A DNA stretch of 33,806 nt from an uncultured Rhodospirillales bacterium (GCA_903865895.1 CAIPLM010000258.1:1-33806), one strand, 5' to 3'. Counted from the first letter of the stretch, positions 25,475 to 33,317 are shown. The notes: generated by a model from the letters alone, not told the origin. Numbers and translations: made by a program.

Positions 25475-26249
25475 GACGGTGCCGTTCCGCGCCCGGGGGT
25501 TCGTCGCCCGCGAGCGGGGCTGGGCGGCGGCGGTGACGCTGCTGGCGGTGCTGGCGGTGTGGCAGATCGGGGCTGAGTTGCGGTGGTTCTCGGTCGCCTT
25601 TCTTTCCACCCCCGCCGCCATCGCCAGGGCGTTGTGGCATTTGGCGATTTCGGGCGAGTTGGGCCGTGATCTCGGGGCTTCGCTGGGGCGGTTGCTGGGG
25701 GGATGGCTCGGGGGGACGCTGGCGGGGCTGGTCGCGGGGCTGGCGATCGGGTTGTTCAGCACGCTGCGCAGCCCGGGGATGGCGGTGGTTTCGGCGCTGT
25801 TTCCCATCCCCAAGATCGCCTTGGTGCCGCTGTTCATCATCTGGTTCGGCATCGGCGAGGGCAGCAAGCTGGTGACGGTGGGGTTCGGGGTGTTTTTCCC
25901 AATGGCGATCAGCACCATCGCGGCGGTGGATGCCGTGCCGCGCAATTTGATCCGCATGGGCCAGTCCTTCGGGCTGTCGCAAGCGGCGGTGGTGTGGCGG
26001 ATCGTGCTGCCGGGCGCGCTGCCGGCGCTGCTGGCGGCGATGCGGATCACGGCGGCGACCGCGATCATCCTGCTGGTGGCGGCGGAGATGATTGGCGCCG
26101 AGAACGGGATTGGCGCCTTCGTGCTGCGGGCGGGCAATCTGTATGACATCGACGCGCTGATGGCGGGGATCGCCGTGCTGTCGCTGATCGGGCTCGTTGC
26201 CGCGCGGTTGATCGGGCTGGCCGAGCGGGCGCTGCTGAAATGGCGGTGA
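25467..26249 (+). CDS. ABC transporter permease (SsuC/TauC type)
   Basis: The 260-residue inner-membrane permease has about six membrane segments. Its coupling motif GLSQAAVVWRIVLPGALPALLAAM is typical of SsuC/TauC proteins. I take the ATG at 25467 (MAETVPFRARGF), which overlaps the ATPase stop, over an upstream in-frame ATG at 25431 inside the ATPase gene. Substrate unknown. The moeA gene begins 58 bases later with a possible promoter in the gap. Confidence 0.9.
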   Translation: MAETVPFRARGFVARERGWAAAVTLLAVLAVWQIGAELRWFSVAFLSTPAAIARALWHLAISGELGRDLGASLGRLLGGWLGGTLAGLVAGLAIGLFSTLRSPGMAVVSALFPIPKIALVPLFIIWFGIGEGSKLVTVGFGVFFPMAISTIAAVDAVPRNLIRMGQSFGLSQAAVVWRIVLPGALPALLAAMRITAATAIILLVAAEMIGAENGIGAFVLRAGNLYDIDALMAGIAVLSLIGLVAARLIGLAERALLKWR

Positions 26250-26252
26250 TGC

Positions 26253-26258
26253 TTGACA
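26253..26258 (+). promoter_or_regulatory. Possible -35 element before moeA
   Basis: A consensus TTGACA lies four bases after the permease stop, 55 bases before the moeA ATG. The region 17-18 bases downstream (CTTCTC) is a poor -10, so this is only a candidate for an internal promoter separating the cofactor/AOR genes from the transporter. Confidence 0.25.
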
Positions 26259-26307
26259 ATGCGGGGGCGCGGGGCCTTCTCAGGATCGGCACGGAAGGGG
26301 GCGAGCG

Positions 26308-27552
26308 ATGGCGCAATTGACCGATGACTGCTTCGCCTTCGGAGGTGCCATGCTGGCGTTGGACGCCGCGCGGGCCGAGATTGCCGCCGCCTATGCGTGC
26401 CGGGTGGGGGCGGAGACGGTCCCGCTGGGGGCGGCCTGCTGGCGCATCCTGGCCGGCGACATGGTCTCGGCGATCGACCTGCCGCCGCAGCGTAATTCGG
26501 CGGTGGATGGCTACGCGATGCGCCACGCCGATTTGAAGCCGGACGCGCCGACCACGCTGCCGCTGTTCGGCCGGGCGGCGGCGGGGGATGCGCCGGTGGA
26601 GGCAGTGCCGGTGGGGTATGCCACCCGTATCTTCACCGGCGCGGTGATGCCGGAGGGGCCGGATACGGTGATGATGCAGGAGGACTGCGCGCTCACCGAG
26701 GATGGCGTGATCGTGCAGCCCGGCATCGCCCGGGGGGCGAATAGCCGCCCGGCCGGGGAGGATGTCGCGCGCGGTGCCCTGGCGCTGGCGGCGGGGCGGC
26801 GGCTGACGCCGGCGGATATCGGGCTGCTGAGTGCGCTCGGGGTCGCCGCGGTGAGCGTGCGCCGGGCGCTGCGGGTGACGGTGTTTTCGACCGGCAATGA
26901 GCTGCGGGACCCGCCGGGCGTGTTGCAGCCCGGCCAGGTGTTCGATGCCAATCGCGCCATGCTGCTGGCCCTGCTGCGGCGCCTTGGTGCGGCGGTGACG
27001 GATGGCGGCATTCTGCCGGACCGGCGGGAGGCGACCGCCGAGGCGCTGGCCGCGGCGGCGGGGGCGGCCGATCTGATCCTGACCTCCGGCGGGGTTTCGA
27101 CCGGGGAGGAGGACCATGTGCGCGCGGCGATCGAGACCGCGGGGGTGCTGACCTTCTGGCGGGTGGCGATCAAGCCGGGGCGGCCGGTGGCGCTGGCGGA
27201 GATCGCCGGCACGCCGCTGCTGGGGCTGCCGGGCAATCCCGTCGCGGCGCTGGTGACCTTCGCTGCGCTTGGCCGGCCGTTGCTGGACCGGCTGGCGGGG
27301 GCGGTGTTCGTCGCGCCGCTCCGGCTGCCGGTGCGGAGCGGGTTTGCCTATAAGAAGAAGTCCGGCCGGCGGGAGTTCGTGCGGGTGCAGATCGGGACGG
27401 ACGGAGTCGCGACGCGCTACCCGAAGGAGGGGGCGGGGATTTTGACCTCGCTCACCGAGAGTGACGCGCTGATGGAGCTGCCGGAGGAGATGACCCGGCT
27501 TGCGCCGGGCGATGTGGCGCCTTGCACGCCGCTTGGCCTGCTTTACGGCTGA
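26308..27552 (+). CDS. moeA: Molybdopterin molybdenumtransferase MoeA-like (metal insertion for Mo/W cofactor)
   Basis: The 414-residue cytoplasmic protein has the MoeA layout. It shows PPQRNSAVDGYAMRHAD (59-75), the domain ending TRIFTGAVMPEGPDTVMMQED, and the MoCF-binding core FSTGNELRDPPG, LTSGGVSTGEEDHVRAAI and WRVAIKPGRPVAL with LLGLPGNPVAALV. MoeA inserts molybdate or tungstate into adenylylated molybdopterin. Its position before the AOR genes suggests a tungsten-dedicated copy, but the sequence alone does not tell tungsten from molybdenum. Its stop shares bases with the next ATG (TGATG). Confidence 0.92.
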   Translation: MAQLTDDCFAFGGAMLALDAARAEIAAAYACRVGAETVPLGAACWRILAGDMVSAIDLPPQRNSAVDGYAMRHADLKPDAPTTLPLFGRAAAGDAPVEAVPVGYATRIFTGAVMPEGPDTVMMQEDCALTEDGVIVQPGIARGANSRPAGEDVARGALALAAGRRLTPADIGLLSALGVAAVSVRRALRVTVFSTGNELRDPPGVLQPGQVFDANRAMLLALLRRLGAAVTDGGILPDRREATAEALAAAAGAADLILTSGGVSTGEEDHVRAAIETAGVLTFWRVAIKPGRPVALAEIAGTPLLGLPGNPVAALVTFAALGRPLLDRLAGAVFVAPLRLPVRSGFAYKKKSGRREFVRVQIGTDGVATRYPKEGAGILTSLTESDALMELPEEMTRLAPGDVAPCTPLGLLYG

Positions 27553-27947
27553 TGGTCGTGACGATCCCCTCGCAACTCTCCCTGCGGCTGGAGATCGGCG
27601 ACGTTGTGCGGCTTGGCCCCGGCAAGGTGCGGCTGCTTGAGCTCATCGAGGCCAACGGCTCCATCACCGCGGCGGCGCGGGAGATGGGGATGTCCTACCG
27701 CCACGCCTGGCTGCTGGTGGATAGTTTGAACGGTGCTTTCCGCAAGCCGCTGGTGGAAACCCGGGCTGGCGGCAAGGCCGAGCAGCGCGCGGTGGTGACG
27801 GCGTTGGGGCGTGACGTGATGGCCAGGTTCCGCGCCATGCAGGCCAGTGCCGCGGCGGCGCTGGCCGACGATCTGCGCGCGCTGGAGGCGCAGCTACGCC
27901 CCGATGCGGCGCCGCGCCACATGCGGGACCCCGAGCACCCCGGCTAG
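27552..27947 (+). CDS. ModE-like winged-helix regulator without the molybdate-binding domain
   Basis: The 131-residue protein is only the ModE N-terminal DNA-binding domain. Marks are LGPGKVRLLELIEANGSITAAAREMGMSYRHAWLLVDSLN followed by the wing KPLVETRAGGKAEQRAVVTALGRDVMARFRAM. Full-length ModE is about twice as long and has two molbindin domains that sense molybdate or tungstate; these are absent. Translation starts inside the moeA stop. It probably regulates the genes starting at 28101, or its own operon, but how it senses metal, if at all, is not shown. Confidence 0.88.
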   Translation: MVVTIPSQLSLRLEIGDVVRLGPGKVRLLELIEANGSITAAAREMGMSYRHAWLLVDSLNGAFRKPLVETRAGGKAEQRAVVTALGRDVMARFRAMQASAAAALADDLRALEAQLRPDAAPRHMRDPEHPG

Positions 27948-28013
27948 GCTCTCCGTCCAGCGTATTCTCCCCGATATGGTGGCTTGATCGGCCGCTCCGG
28001 CTGGGGCATGGTC

Positions 28014-28034
28014 AGCATATACGCCATGATACGG
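28014..28034. promoter_or_regulatory. Tandem ATACG repeat, possible operator before the AOR genes
   Basis: Two similar units, CATATACGC and CATGATACGG, place ATACG at 28019-28023 and 28029-28033, exactly ten bases apart. A CGTAT in the opposite orientation lies at 27961. The spacing of one helical turn and the position in the 153-base gap after the regulator gene fit an operator. It does not match the classic ModE box closely. The rest of the gap shows no clear promoter. Confidence 0.3.
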
Positions 28035-28100
28035 TGCCACGCGCCGGCGCGGCGTCGTCAACCGGCCGCAGGGCCGAAAAGGGATGGGAGGGCTGGCGCC

Positions 28101-28583
28101 ATGATGAAGTCTTTGCACATCGAAGCGGCCAAATGTACCGGCTGCCTGCAGTGCGAAATGGCCTGCAGTTTCGAAAACTACGGGACGTTCAACCCCGCGA
28201 AATCGCGCATCAAGGTGTTCGAGTTTCACGAGACCGGCACCAAGGTGCCCTATACCTGCACCCAGTGCTCTGAGGCCTGGTGCCTCAAGGCCTGCCCGGT
28301 TGATGCGATCACCAAGGACAAATCCACCGGGGCGATGATGGTCAACGAGGCGACCTGCGTTGGCTGCAAGGTGTGCACCATCGCCTGCCCGTTCGGCACC
28401 ATCAACTACGTCGCCGATACCGGCAAAGTGCAGAAGTGCGATCTCTGCGAAGGCAGCCCGGCCTGTGCCGATGCCTGCCCGACCGGCGCGATCACCTTCA
28501 TCGACGCCGACTCGACCGGCATCGACCGGATGCGCGCCTGGGCGGCGAAACTCGAGAACCAGACCGCCGGTCACGCGGACTGA
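28101..28583 (+). CDS. Ferredoxin-like electron-transfer subunit with four [4Fe-4S] sites (AorA-like)
   Basis: The 160-residue protein has sixteen cysteines in four clusters: 12/15/18/22, 53/56/61/65, 86/89/92/96 and 113/116/122/126. That is the HycB/DmsB-type arrangement for four [4Fe-4S] centres. No signal peptide is present, so it is cytoplasmic. I choose the ATG at 28101, with GGGAGG about ten bases upstream; ATG 28104 follows immediately. It lies 12 bases before the AOR gene and would carry electrons from it, as AorA does in the three-subunit AOR of Aromatoleum (recalled). The role is inferred from motifs and context. Confidence 0.9.
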   Translation: MMKSLHIEAAKCTGCLQCEMACSFENYGTFNPAKSRIKVFEFHETGTKVPYTCTQCSEAWCLKACPVDAITKDKSTGAMMVNEATCVGCKVCTIACPFGTINYVADTGKVQKCDLCEGSPACADACPTGAITFIDADSTGIDRMRAWAAKLENQTAGHAD

Positions 28584-28595
28584 GGGAGAGAAAAA

Positions 28596-30443
28596 ATGGC
28601 CTGGCAACGTAAAATCCTGCGTGTCGACCTCACGGCCGGCACCTGCACGTCTGAGCCGCTCAACATGGAGTGGGCGAAAATCTATCTCGGCCAGCGCGGC
28701 CTCGCGACCAAGTATTTCGTCGAGGAGGTTGCTCCCTCGGTCGAGCCGATGTCGCCGGCGAACAAGCTGATCTTCGCGACCGGCCCGCTGACCGGCACGA
28801 TGGCCTCCACAGGCGGCCGCTACTCCGTCATCACCAAGGGCCCGCTCACCGGCGCGATCGCCTGCTCGAACTCGGGCGGCTATTGGGGTGCCGAGCTGAA
28901 GATGGCCGGCTGGGACATGGTGATCTTCGAGGGCCGCGCCGCCTCGCCGGTGTATCTGCACATCGAGAACGACACCGCGACGCTGCATGACGCTTCGGCG
29001 CTGTGGGGCAAGACGACCTGGGATGTCGAACCCGCGCTGCGCAAGATCCACCAGGACAGCCAGCTCAAGATCTCCTCGATCGGCCGCGCCGGCGAGAACG
29101 GCGTGCTCTATGCCGCGGTGATCAACGACCTGCATCGCGCCGCCGGCCGCTCCGGCGTTGGCGCCGTGATGGGCTCGAAGAACCTCAAGGCCATCGCGGT
29201 GCGCGGCACCAAGGGCGTCGCCGGGGTCAAGGACCCCAAGGCGTTCATGAAGGCCACCCAGGCCGCCAAGGCGGTGCTGGCCGGCAATGCGGTGACGGGC
29301 GAGGGGCTGCCGAAGTTTGGCACCCAGGTGCTGATGAACGTCATCAACGAAGTCGGCGCGATGCCGACCCGTAACTTCCGCGACGTTCAGTTCGAAGGCG
29401 CCAAGGACATCTCGGCCGAGGCGATGCACGCGCCGCGCGAGAGTGACGGCAAGGCCAATCTGGTGACCAACCAGGCCTGCTTTGGCTGCACCATCGCCTG
29501 CGGCCGTATCTCCAAGCTTGATCAGACGCACTACACCGTCGTGAACAAGCCGGAATACTGGGGTGCGTCGGGCGGTCTCGAATACGAAGCCGCCTGGGCG
29601 CTGGGTTCGGCCAACGGGGTGAATGACCTCGAGGCGCTGACCTACGCCAACTTCGTCTGCAACGAGGATGGGTTCGACCCGATCTCCTTCGGCGCCACTG
29701 TTGGTGCCGTTATGGAGCTCTACCAGATGGGCGTGCTCACCAAGGAGCAGCTTGGCATCGAGGCGCCGTTCGGCTCGGCCAAGGCCTTGACCTATTTCGC
29801 CGAATGCACGGCGAAGGGTGAGGGCTTCGGCCCCGAGATCGGCCTCGGCTCCAAGCGCCTGACCGCGAAATATGGCCATCCTGACCTGTCGATGACGGTG
29901 AAGGGCCAGGAATTCCCGGCCTATGATCCGCGCGGCATCCAGGGCATGGGCCTCGCCTACGCCACCTCCAACCGCGGCGCCTGCCATCTGCGCGGATATA
30001 CGGTGGCCAGCGAAGTGCTGGGTATCCCCATCAAGACCGACCCGCTGGAGACCGAGGGCAAGGCCGGGCTGGTGAAGGCCTTCCAGGACGCCACCGCGGT
30101 TTTCGACAGCGCCGGCATCTGCGTCTTCACCTCCTTCGCCTGGACACTGGCGGACGTGGCGCCGCAGCTTGATGCGGCCTGCGAGGGTGACTGGTCGCTC
30201 GACAACCTCAACATGGTTGGCGAGCGGATCTGGAACATGGAGCGGCAGTTCAACAACGCGGCCGGCTTCACCGCGAAGGACGACAACCTGCCGAAGCGTC
30301 TGCTCACCGAGGCGGCCAAGACGGGCCCGGCGAAGGGGCTCGTGGCCGGCCTCGATAAGATGCTGCCCGAGTACTACGCCGAGCGTGGCTGGGACACCGA
30401 GGGCCGCCCGACGGCGGCGACCGTGGAGCGTCTCGGTCTCTGA
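28596..30443 (+). CDS. Tungsten-type aldehyde ferredoxin oxidoreductase, catalytic subunit (AorB-like)
   Basis: The 615-residue enzyme belongs to the AOR family, which oxidises aldehydes to acids at a bis-pterin tungsten centre and may run in reverse. The N-terminal domain has LTGTMASTGGRYSVITKGPLTG and GRSGVGAVMGSKNLKAIAV. The [4Fe-4S] ligands are Cys295, Cys298 and Cys302 (NQACFGCTIACG) plus Cys509 (DSAGICVF). The pterin-binding stretch DPRGIQGMGLAYATSNRGACHLRGY is intact. GGGAGAG lies just before the ATG. The neighbours supply electron carriers and cofactor genes, pointing to the multi-subunit AorABC subgroup. Metal choice and aldehyde are not readable from sequence. Confidence 0.93.
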   Translation: MAWQRKILRVDLTAGTCTSEPLNMEWAKIYLGQRGLATKYFVEEVAPSVEPMSPANKLIFATGPLTGTMASTGGRYSVITKGPLTGAIACSNSGGYWGAELKMAGWDMVIFEGRAASPVYLHIENDTATLHDASALWGKTTWDVEPALRKIHQDSQLKISSIGRAGENGVLYAAVINDLHRAAGRSGVGAVMGSKNLKAIAVRGTKGVAGVKDPKAFMKATQAAKAVLAGNAVTGEGLPKFGTQVLMNVINEVGAMPTRNFRDVQFEGAKDISAEAMHAPRESDGKANLVTNQACFGCTIACGRISKLDQTHYTVVNKPEYWGASGGLEYEAAWALGSANGVNDLEALTYANFVCNEDGFDPISFGATVGAVMELYQMGVLTKEQLGIEAPFGSAKALTYFAECTAKGEGFGPEIGLGSKRLTAKYGHPDLSMTVKGQEFPAYDPRGIQGMGLAYATSNRGACHLRGYTVASEVLGIPIKTDPLETEGKAGLVKAFQDATAVFDSAGICVFTSFAWTLADVAPQLDAACEGDWSLDNLNMVGERIWNMERQFNNAAGFTAKDDNLPKRLLTEAAKTGPAKGLVAGLDKMLPEYYAERGWDTEGRPTAATVERLGL

Positions 30444-30456
30444 GGCTGATACCAGG

Positions 30457-30518
30457 CGGGCAGTTTCTCGCCGCTTCTCCTGACGGGGAGGCGGCGGGTA
30501 CTGCCCGTTCTCTATTTT
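30457..30518 (+). terminator. Long hairpin with T-rich tail between the AOR and FAD-subunit genes
   Basis: CGGGCAGT (30457-30464) pairs with ACTGCCCG (30500-30507), CGCCGC (30469-30474) with GCGGCG (30491-30496), and CTCC (30477-30480) with GGAG (30487-30490). TTCTCTATTTT (30508-30518) follows. This has the form of an intrinsic terminator. As the FAD subunit is downstream in the same unit, partial termination or 3'-end protection of the AOR message is more likely than a full stop. Confidence 0.65.
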
Positions 30519-30533
30519 GAGGAATGCGTCGCC

Positions 30534-31775
30534 ATGCACCATCTGATTATCGGCAATGGTCCCGCCGGCGTGGTGGCCGCGGAAACCCTGCGGGCCGCGC
30601 GACCGCTCGACAGCATCACCCTGCTGGGCGCCGAGCCGGAGCCGCCCTATTCGCGCATGGCGATCCCCTATCTGCTGGAAGGCAAGGTCGGCGAATCCGG
30701 CACCTATCTCCGCAAGGACGCCGGCCATTTCGAGAGCCAACGCATCGCGCTTAAGCATGGGCAGGCGGTGAAGCTCGATACGTCCGCGAAGTCCGTGACC
30801 CTCGCCGATGGCAGCACGATTGCCTATGACAAGCTGCTTCTCAGCGTCGGTTCGGTGCCGGCTTCGCCGCCGATCCCCGGGATTGATCTGCCGGGCGTCG
30901 TGACCTGCTGGACCATGGCGGATGCGCGGCGCATCGCTGCCTCGGTGAAATCCGGCACACGGGTGATCCAGATGGGCGCCGGCTTCATCGGCTGTATCAT
31001 CATGGAATCCATTGTCGCCCGCGGTGCCACCCTCACGGTGGTCGAAATGGGCGAGCGCATGGTGCCGCGCATGATGCCGCCGGGTGCTTCCGCCATGCTG
31101 CGGGCCCGCAGCGAAAAGCGGGGCGTGCGGGTGCTGACGGGCGCGCGTATCACGGGCATTGAGCAGTCGGCGACCGGGCTCCGTGCCACCACCGGGAGCG
31201 GCGAAGTGCTGGAGGCCGAGGTGATCATTTCGGCAACCGGTGTGCGCCCCAATATCGGCTGGCTCGCTGGCAGTGGGATCGCCACCGCGGCGGGGATCCT
31301 GGTGGATCATCGCCTCGCTACCAATATCGACGGCGTTTATGCCGCCGGGGATTGCGTGGAGTCCGAGGAATTCGGCACTGGGCTGCGGATCATCAATGCG
31401 GTGCAGCCCGATGCGGTGGACCAGGCGCGCATCGCCGCGCAGAACATGGCCGGCCATGCGGCCGGGCTCGCCGGGACTTTGCAGATGAACGTGCTCGACA
31501 CGTTCGGGCTCGTCTCGGTCTCCTTTGGGCAGTGGCAGGGTGTTGCGGGTGGCGTGCGAGTGGAGCGCGATGATCCGGCGGCCGAGCGTTATATGCGCCT
31601 CGAATTCGACGGCGACGTGTTGGTGGGCGCCTCCAGCGTCGGCCATACCGAGCATGCCGGGGTGATCCGTGGGCTGATTCAGAGCCGGGTGAAGCTCGGG
31701 CCCTGGAAGGAAAAGCTGCTGGCCGATCCGTTGCAGTTGATGCCGGCCTATCTCGCCCGGGCGCAGATGGGCTGA
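30534..31775 (+). CDS. FAD-dependent NAD(P)-type oxidoreductase subunit (AorC-like)
   Basis: The 413-residue protein has an FAD-binding GNGPAG at 7-12 and a second dinucleotide motif GAGFIG at 148-153. Glu171 ends the following strand, which favours NADH over NADPH. The C-terminal FAD motif is TNIDGVYAAGDCVE. It resembles the small-subunit/NirB-like group of pyridine-nucleotide disulfide oxidoreductase folds but lacks a redox CxxxxC. It would pass electrons between the ferredoxin subunit and NAD(H), as AorC does in Aromatoleum (recalled). GAGG lies 11 bases before the ATG. The MoaD-like gene begins two bases after its stop. Confidence 0.88.
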   Translation: MHHLIIGNGPAGVVAAETLRAARPLDSITLLGAEPEPPYSRMAIPYLLEGKVGESGTYLRKDAGHFESQRIALKHGQAVKLDTSAKSVTLADGSTIAYDKLLLSVGSVPASPPIPGIDLPGVVTCWTMADARRIAASVKSGTRVIQMGAGFIGCIIMESIVARGATLTVVEMGERMVPRMMPPGASAMLRARSEKRGVRVLTGARITGIEQSATGLRATTGSGEVLEAEVIISATGVRPNIGWLAGSGIATAAGILVDHRLATNIDGVYAAGDCVESEEFGTGLRIINAVQPDAVDQARIAAQNMAGHAAGLAGTLQMNVLDTFGLVSVSFGQWQGVAGGVRVERDDPAAERYMRLEFDGDVLVGASSVGHTEHAGVIRGLIQSRVKLGPWKEKLLADPLQLMPAYLARAQMG

Positions 31776-31777
31776 CG

Positions 31778-32044
31778 ATGGCCGACACCATCCGCGTCAC
31801 GCTGAAGCTCTACGCCACGCTCGGCAAGTATCTGCCGGCCGAGCTGCGGCGGAGCAATGAGGCGGTGCTGGAAGTGCCGGCCAGCGCCGTGTTGGGCGAC
31901 TTGATCGGGCAGTTCAGCGTGCCTCCGCCGTCCTGCTTCCTGGTGCTGGTGAACGGCGTGTTTCTGCCGCCCTCGCAACGCGCGACCGCGACATTCGTTG
32001 ATGGAGATGTGGTGGCGATCTGGCCGCCTGTCGCCGGCGGATGA
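31778..32044 (+). CDS. MoaD/ThiS-like sulfur carrier protein
   Basis: The 88-residue protein has the beta-grasp start IRVTLKLYATLGKYLPAEL, FLVLVNGVFL in the middle, and ends in VWAIWPP-like VVAIWPPVAGG. The C-terminal Gly-Gly is what is thiocarboxylated to deliver sulfur for molybdopterin. It is probably a dedicated MoaD for the AOR cofactor. It starts two bases after the FAD-subunit gene and overlaps the next gene by four bases (ATGA). Confidence 0.87.
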   Translation: MADTIRVTLKLYATLGKYLPAELRRSNEAVLEVPASAVLGDLIGQFSVPPPSCFLVLVNGVFLPPSQRATATFVDGDVVAIWPPVAGG

Positions 32045-32319
32045 CGCCGCCCGCCGAGCGCCGCTATGTCATGACGGCGACGGAGGCGGATTTTCACCGC
32101 CTGATGCCGCTGGCGTTTCCCGATATAAGCTACGATGCCGAGACACGGCGGTTTGTGCCGCTGGAGGGAGGGTGGTCGCTCGAACTCGGTGCGGTCGGTC
32201 GGCTGGCGTTGACCTCGGTACGGATGACCACCATCGAGGTGATTTTCCGTTTTGACGGCGCGGATAGCGCGGCGGTGTTCGCCCGCTTCATGCTGTATTT
32301 CCAGCGCGGCGGTGGATAA
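32041..32319 (+). CDS. Small protein of unknown function in the AOR operon
   Basis: I do not recognise this 92-residue protein. It has no signal peptide, membrane segment or cysteine. It reads as a compact alpha/beta protein, with FPDISYDAETRRFVPLEGGWSLELG in the middle, RLALTSVRMTTIEVIFRFDG as predicted strands, and a helical end ADSAAVFARFMLYFQR. The ATGA overlap with the MoaD-like gene ties it to AOR maturation or assembly. The IS110 element begins only 17 bases after its stop, but the end of the protein does not look disrupted. Confidence 0.75.
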   Translation: MTPPAERRYVMTATEADFHRLMPLAFPDISYDAETRRFVPLEGGWSLELGAVGRLALTSVRMTTIEVIFRFDGADSAAVFARFMLYFQRGGG

Positions 32320-32336
32320 TCCGTCGCTCCCCGTCA

Positions 32337-33296
32337 TCAACTCACTTGAGCTGCCTCAGCTGCGCGTGCATCGCGGAGCTTTGCATTAGCGATGACGACG
32401 AGCTTCCGCATGAGCGCGGTGAGTGCGACGATGGGCTTTTTCCCTCGCGCGATAAGGCTGCGATATACCTCGGCCAGGGTGCCTTTCCCTTGGCTCGCGA
32501 CCAGCGCCGCCATGAACAGCGTGCGTTTCACCTCGGGCCTCCCGCCGCGTGTCTTGCGATATCCGCTGCGCTGCCCGCTCTCATGGGGATGTGGCGCCAC
32601 GCCCGCCAGCGACGCCGCCTCGCGCCCCGACAACGCGCCGAGTTCCGGCATCAAGGCCAGCAGCGCCGCGGCGGTCACCTCGCCGATGCCGCGCATATCA
32701 CGCAGCACCGCGAGATCGCGGTTCAATGCCGGATGCTGGCGCAGACACGCGGCGATCCGTGCCTCCAACGCCCGCACTTGCTTGTCGACCTCGCGCACCA
32801 CGGCGCGCAGCACCGTCGCCACGGCTTCGGCCCCAGGCGCTGCCAAGCGGTTCCTGTGCGCCTGGCGGAGCCGCACCAGATCGACGCGCGTGAGCACAAG
32901 CGCCTGCAATTCCTCGCGCACCGGGTCCGGCTGCACCCATCGCGCGAGCGCCGGATGCCGCTCGGCGCCATAGTGGGCCAACGCCTGCGCGTCGATGGCA
33001 TCGGATTTACCAAGGGTTCCGAATGAGCGAATGAAGGCTTTGACCTTGCGCGCATCCGCCCTGTGCGCCGGCACCCCGGCGGCGAGCATGGCGGCGAGCA
33101 GCTTGGCCTCGTAGCCGCCGGTCGCCTCGCAGACCACGAGGCAACCAACATCAAGAGCCCGGGCCAGCCGCACGAGATCAGGCTTGCGGTTGGGGATGTC
33201 GCGCGTCTGCCCAGTGAGGCTGTCAAAGACGGTGACGACCGCCTTGCCGACATCGCATCCGATGAAGCGTACCGGCGGTGTGGAAATCTGTGTCAT
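32337..33296 (-). CDS. IS110-family transposase (DEDD recombinase)
   Basis: The 319-residue protein has the N-terminal RuvC-like DEDD domain: Asp15 in FIGCDVGK, Glu57 in VCEATGGYE, and Asp99 and Asp102 in GKSDAIDAQALAHYG. A coiled-coil-like middle (about 130-185) follows. The C-terminal Tnp/transposase_20 domain has MRGIGEVTAAALLALMPELG and LAGVAPHPHESGQRSGYRKTRGG, with the likely catalytic serine at Ser240. All catalytic residues are present, so it should be functional. The family works with a bridge RNA from the element's non-coding end. The stop codon lies in the right end of the element. Confidence 0.95.
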   Translation of the reverse strand: MTQISTPPVRFIGCDVGKAVVTVFDSLTGQTRDIPNRKPDLVRLARALDVGCLVVCEATGGYEAKLLAAMLAAGVPAHRADARKVKAFIRSFGTLGKSDAIDAQALAHYGAERHPALARWVQPDPVREELQALVLTRVDLVRLRQAHRNRLAAPGAEAVATVLRAVVREVDKQVRALEARIAACLRQHPALNRDLAVLRDMRGIGEVTAAALLALMPELGALSGREAASLAGVAPHPHESGQRSGYRKTRGGRPEVKRTLFMAALVASQGKGTLAEVYRSLIARGKKPIVALTALMRKLVVIANAKLRDARAAEAAQVS

Positions 33297-33317
33297 GTGT
33301 GGTCTATCCTGCCGCTG

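Noticed and set aside
27948-28100. A classical ModE box before the AOR genes
   Set aside because: The gap has only ATACG/CGTAT repeats. The long A/T-rich inverted repeat of known ModE sites is not there.
27894-31655. A 1253-codon open frame on the minus strand across the AOR genes
   Set aside because: It is the antisense of AOR, ferredoxin and FAD-subunit genes with clear family motifs on the plus strand. Its translation is repetitive and rich in His, Arg and Gly, as expected from antisense of GC-rich codons.
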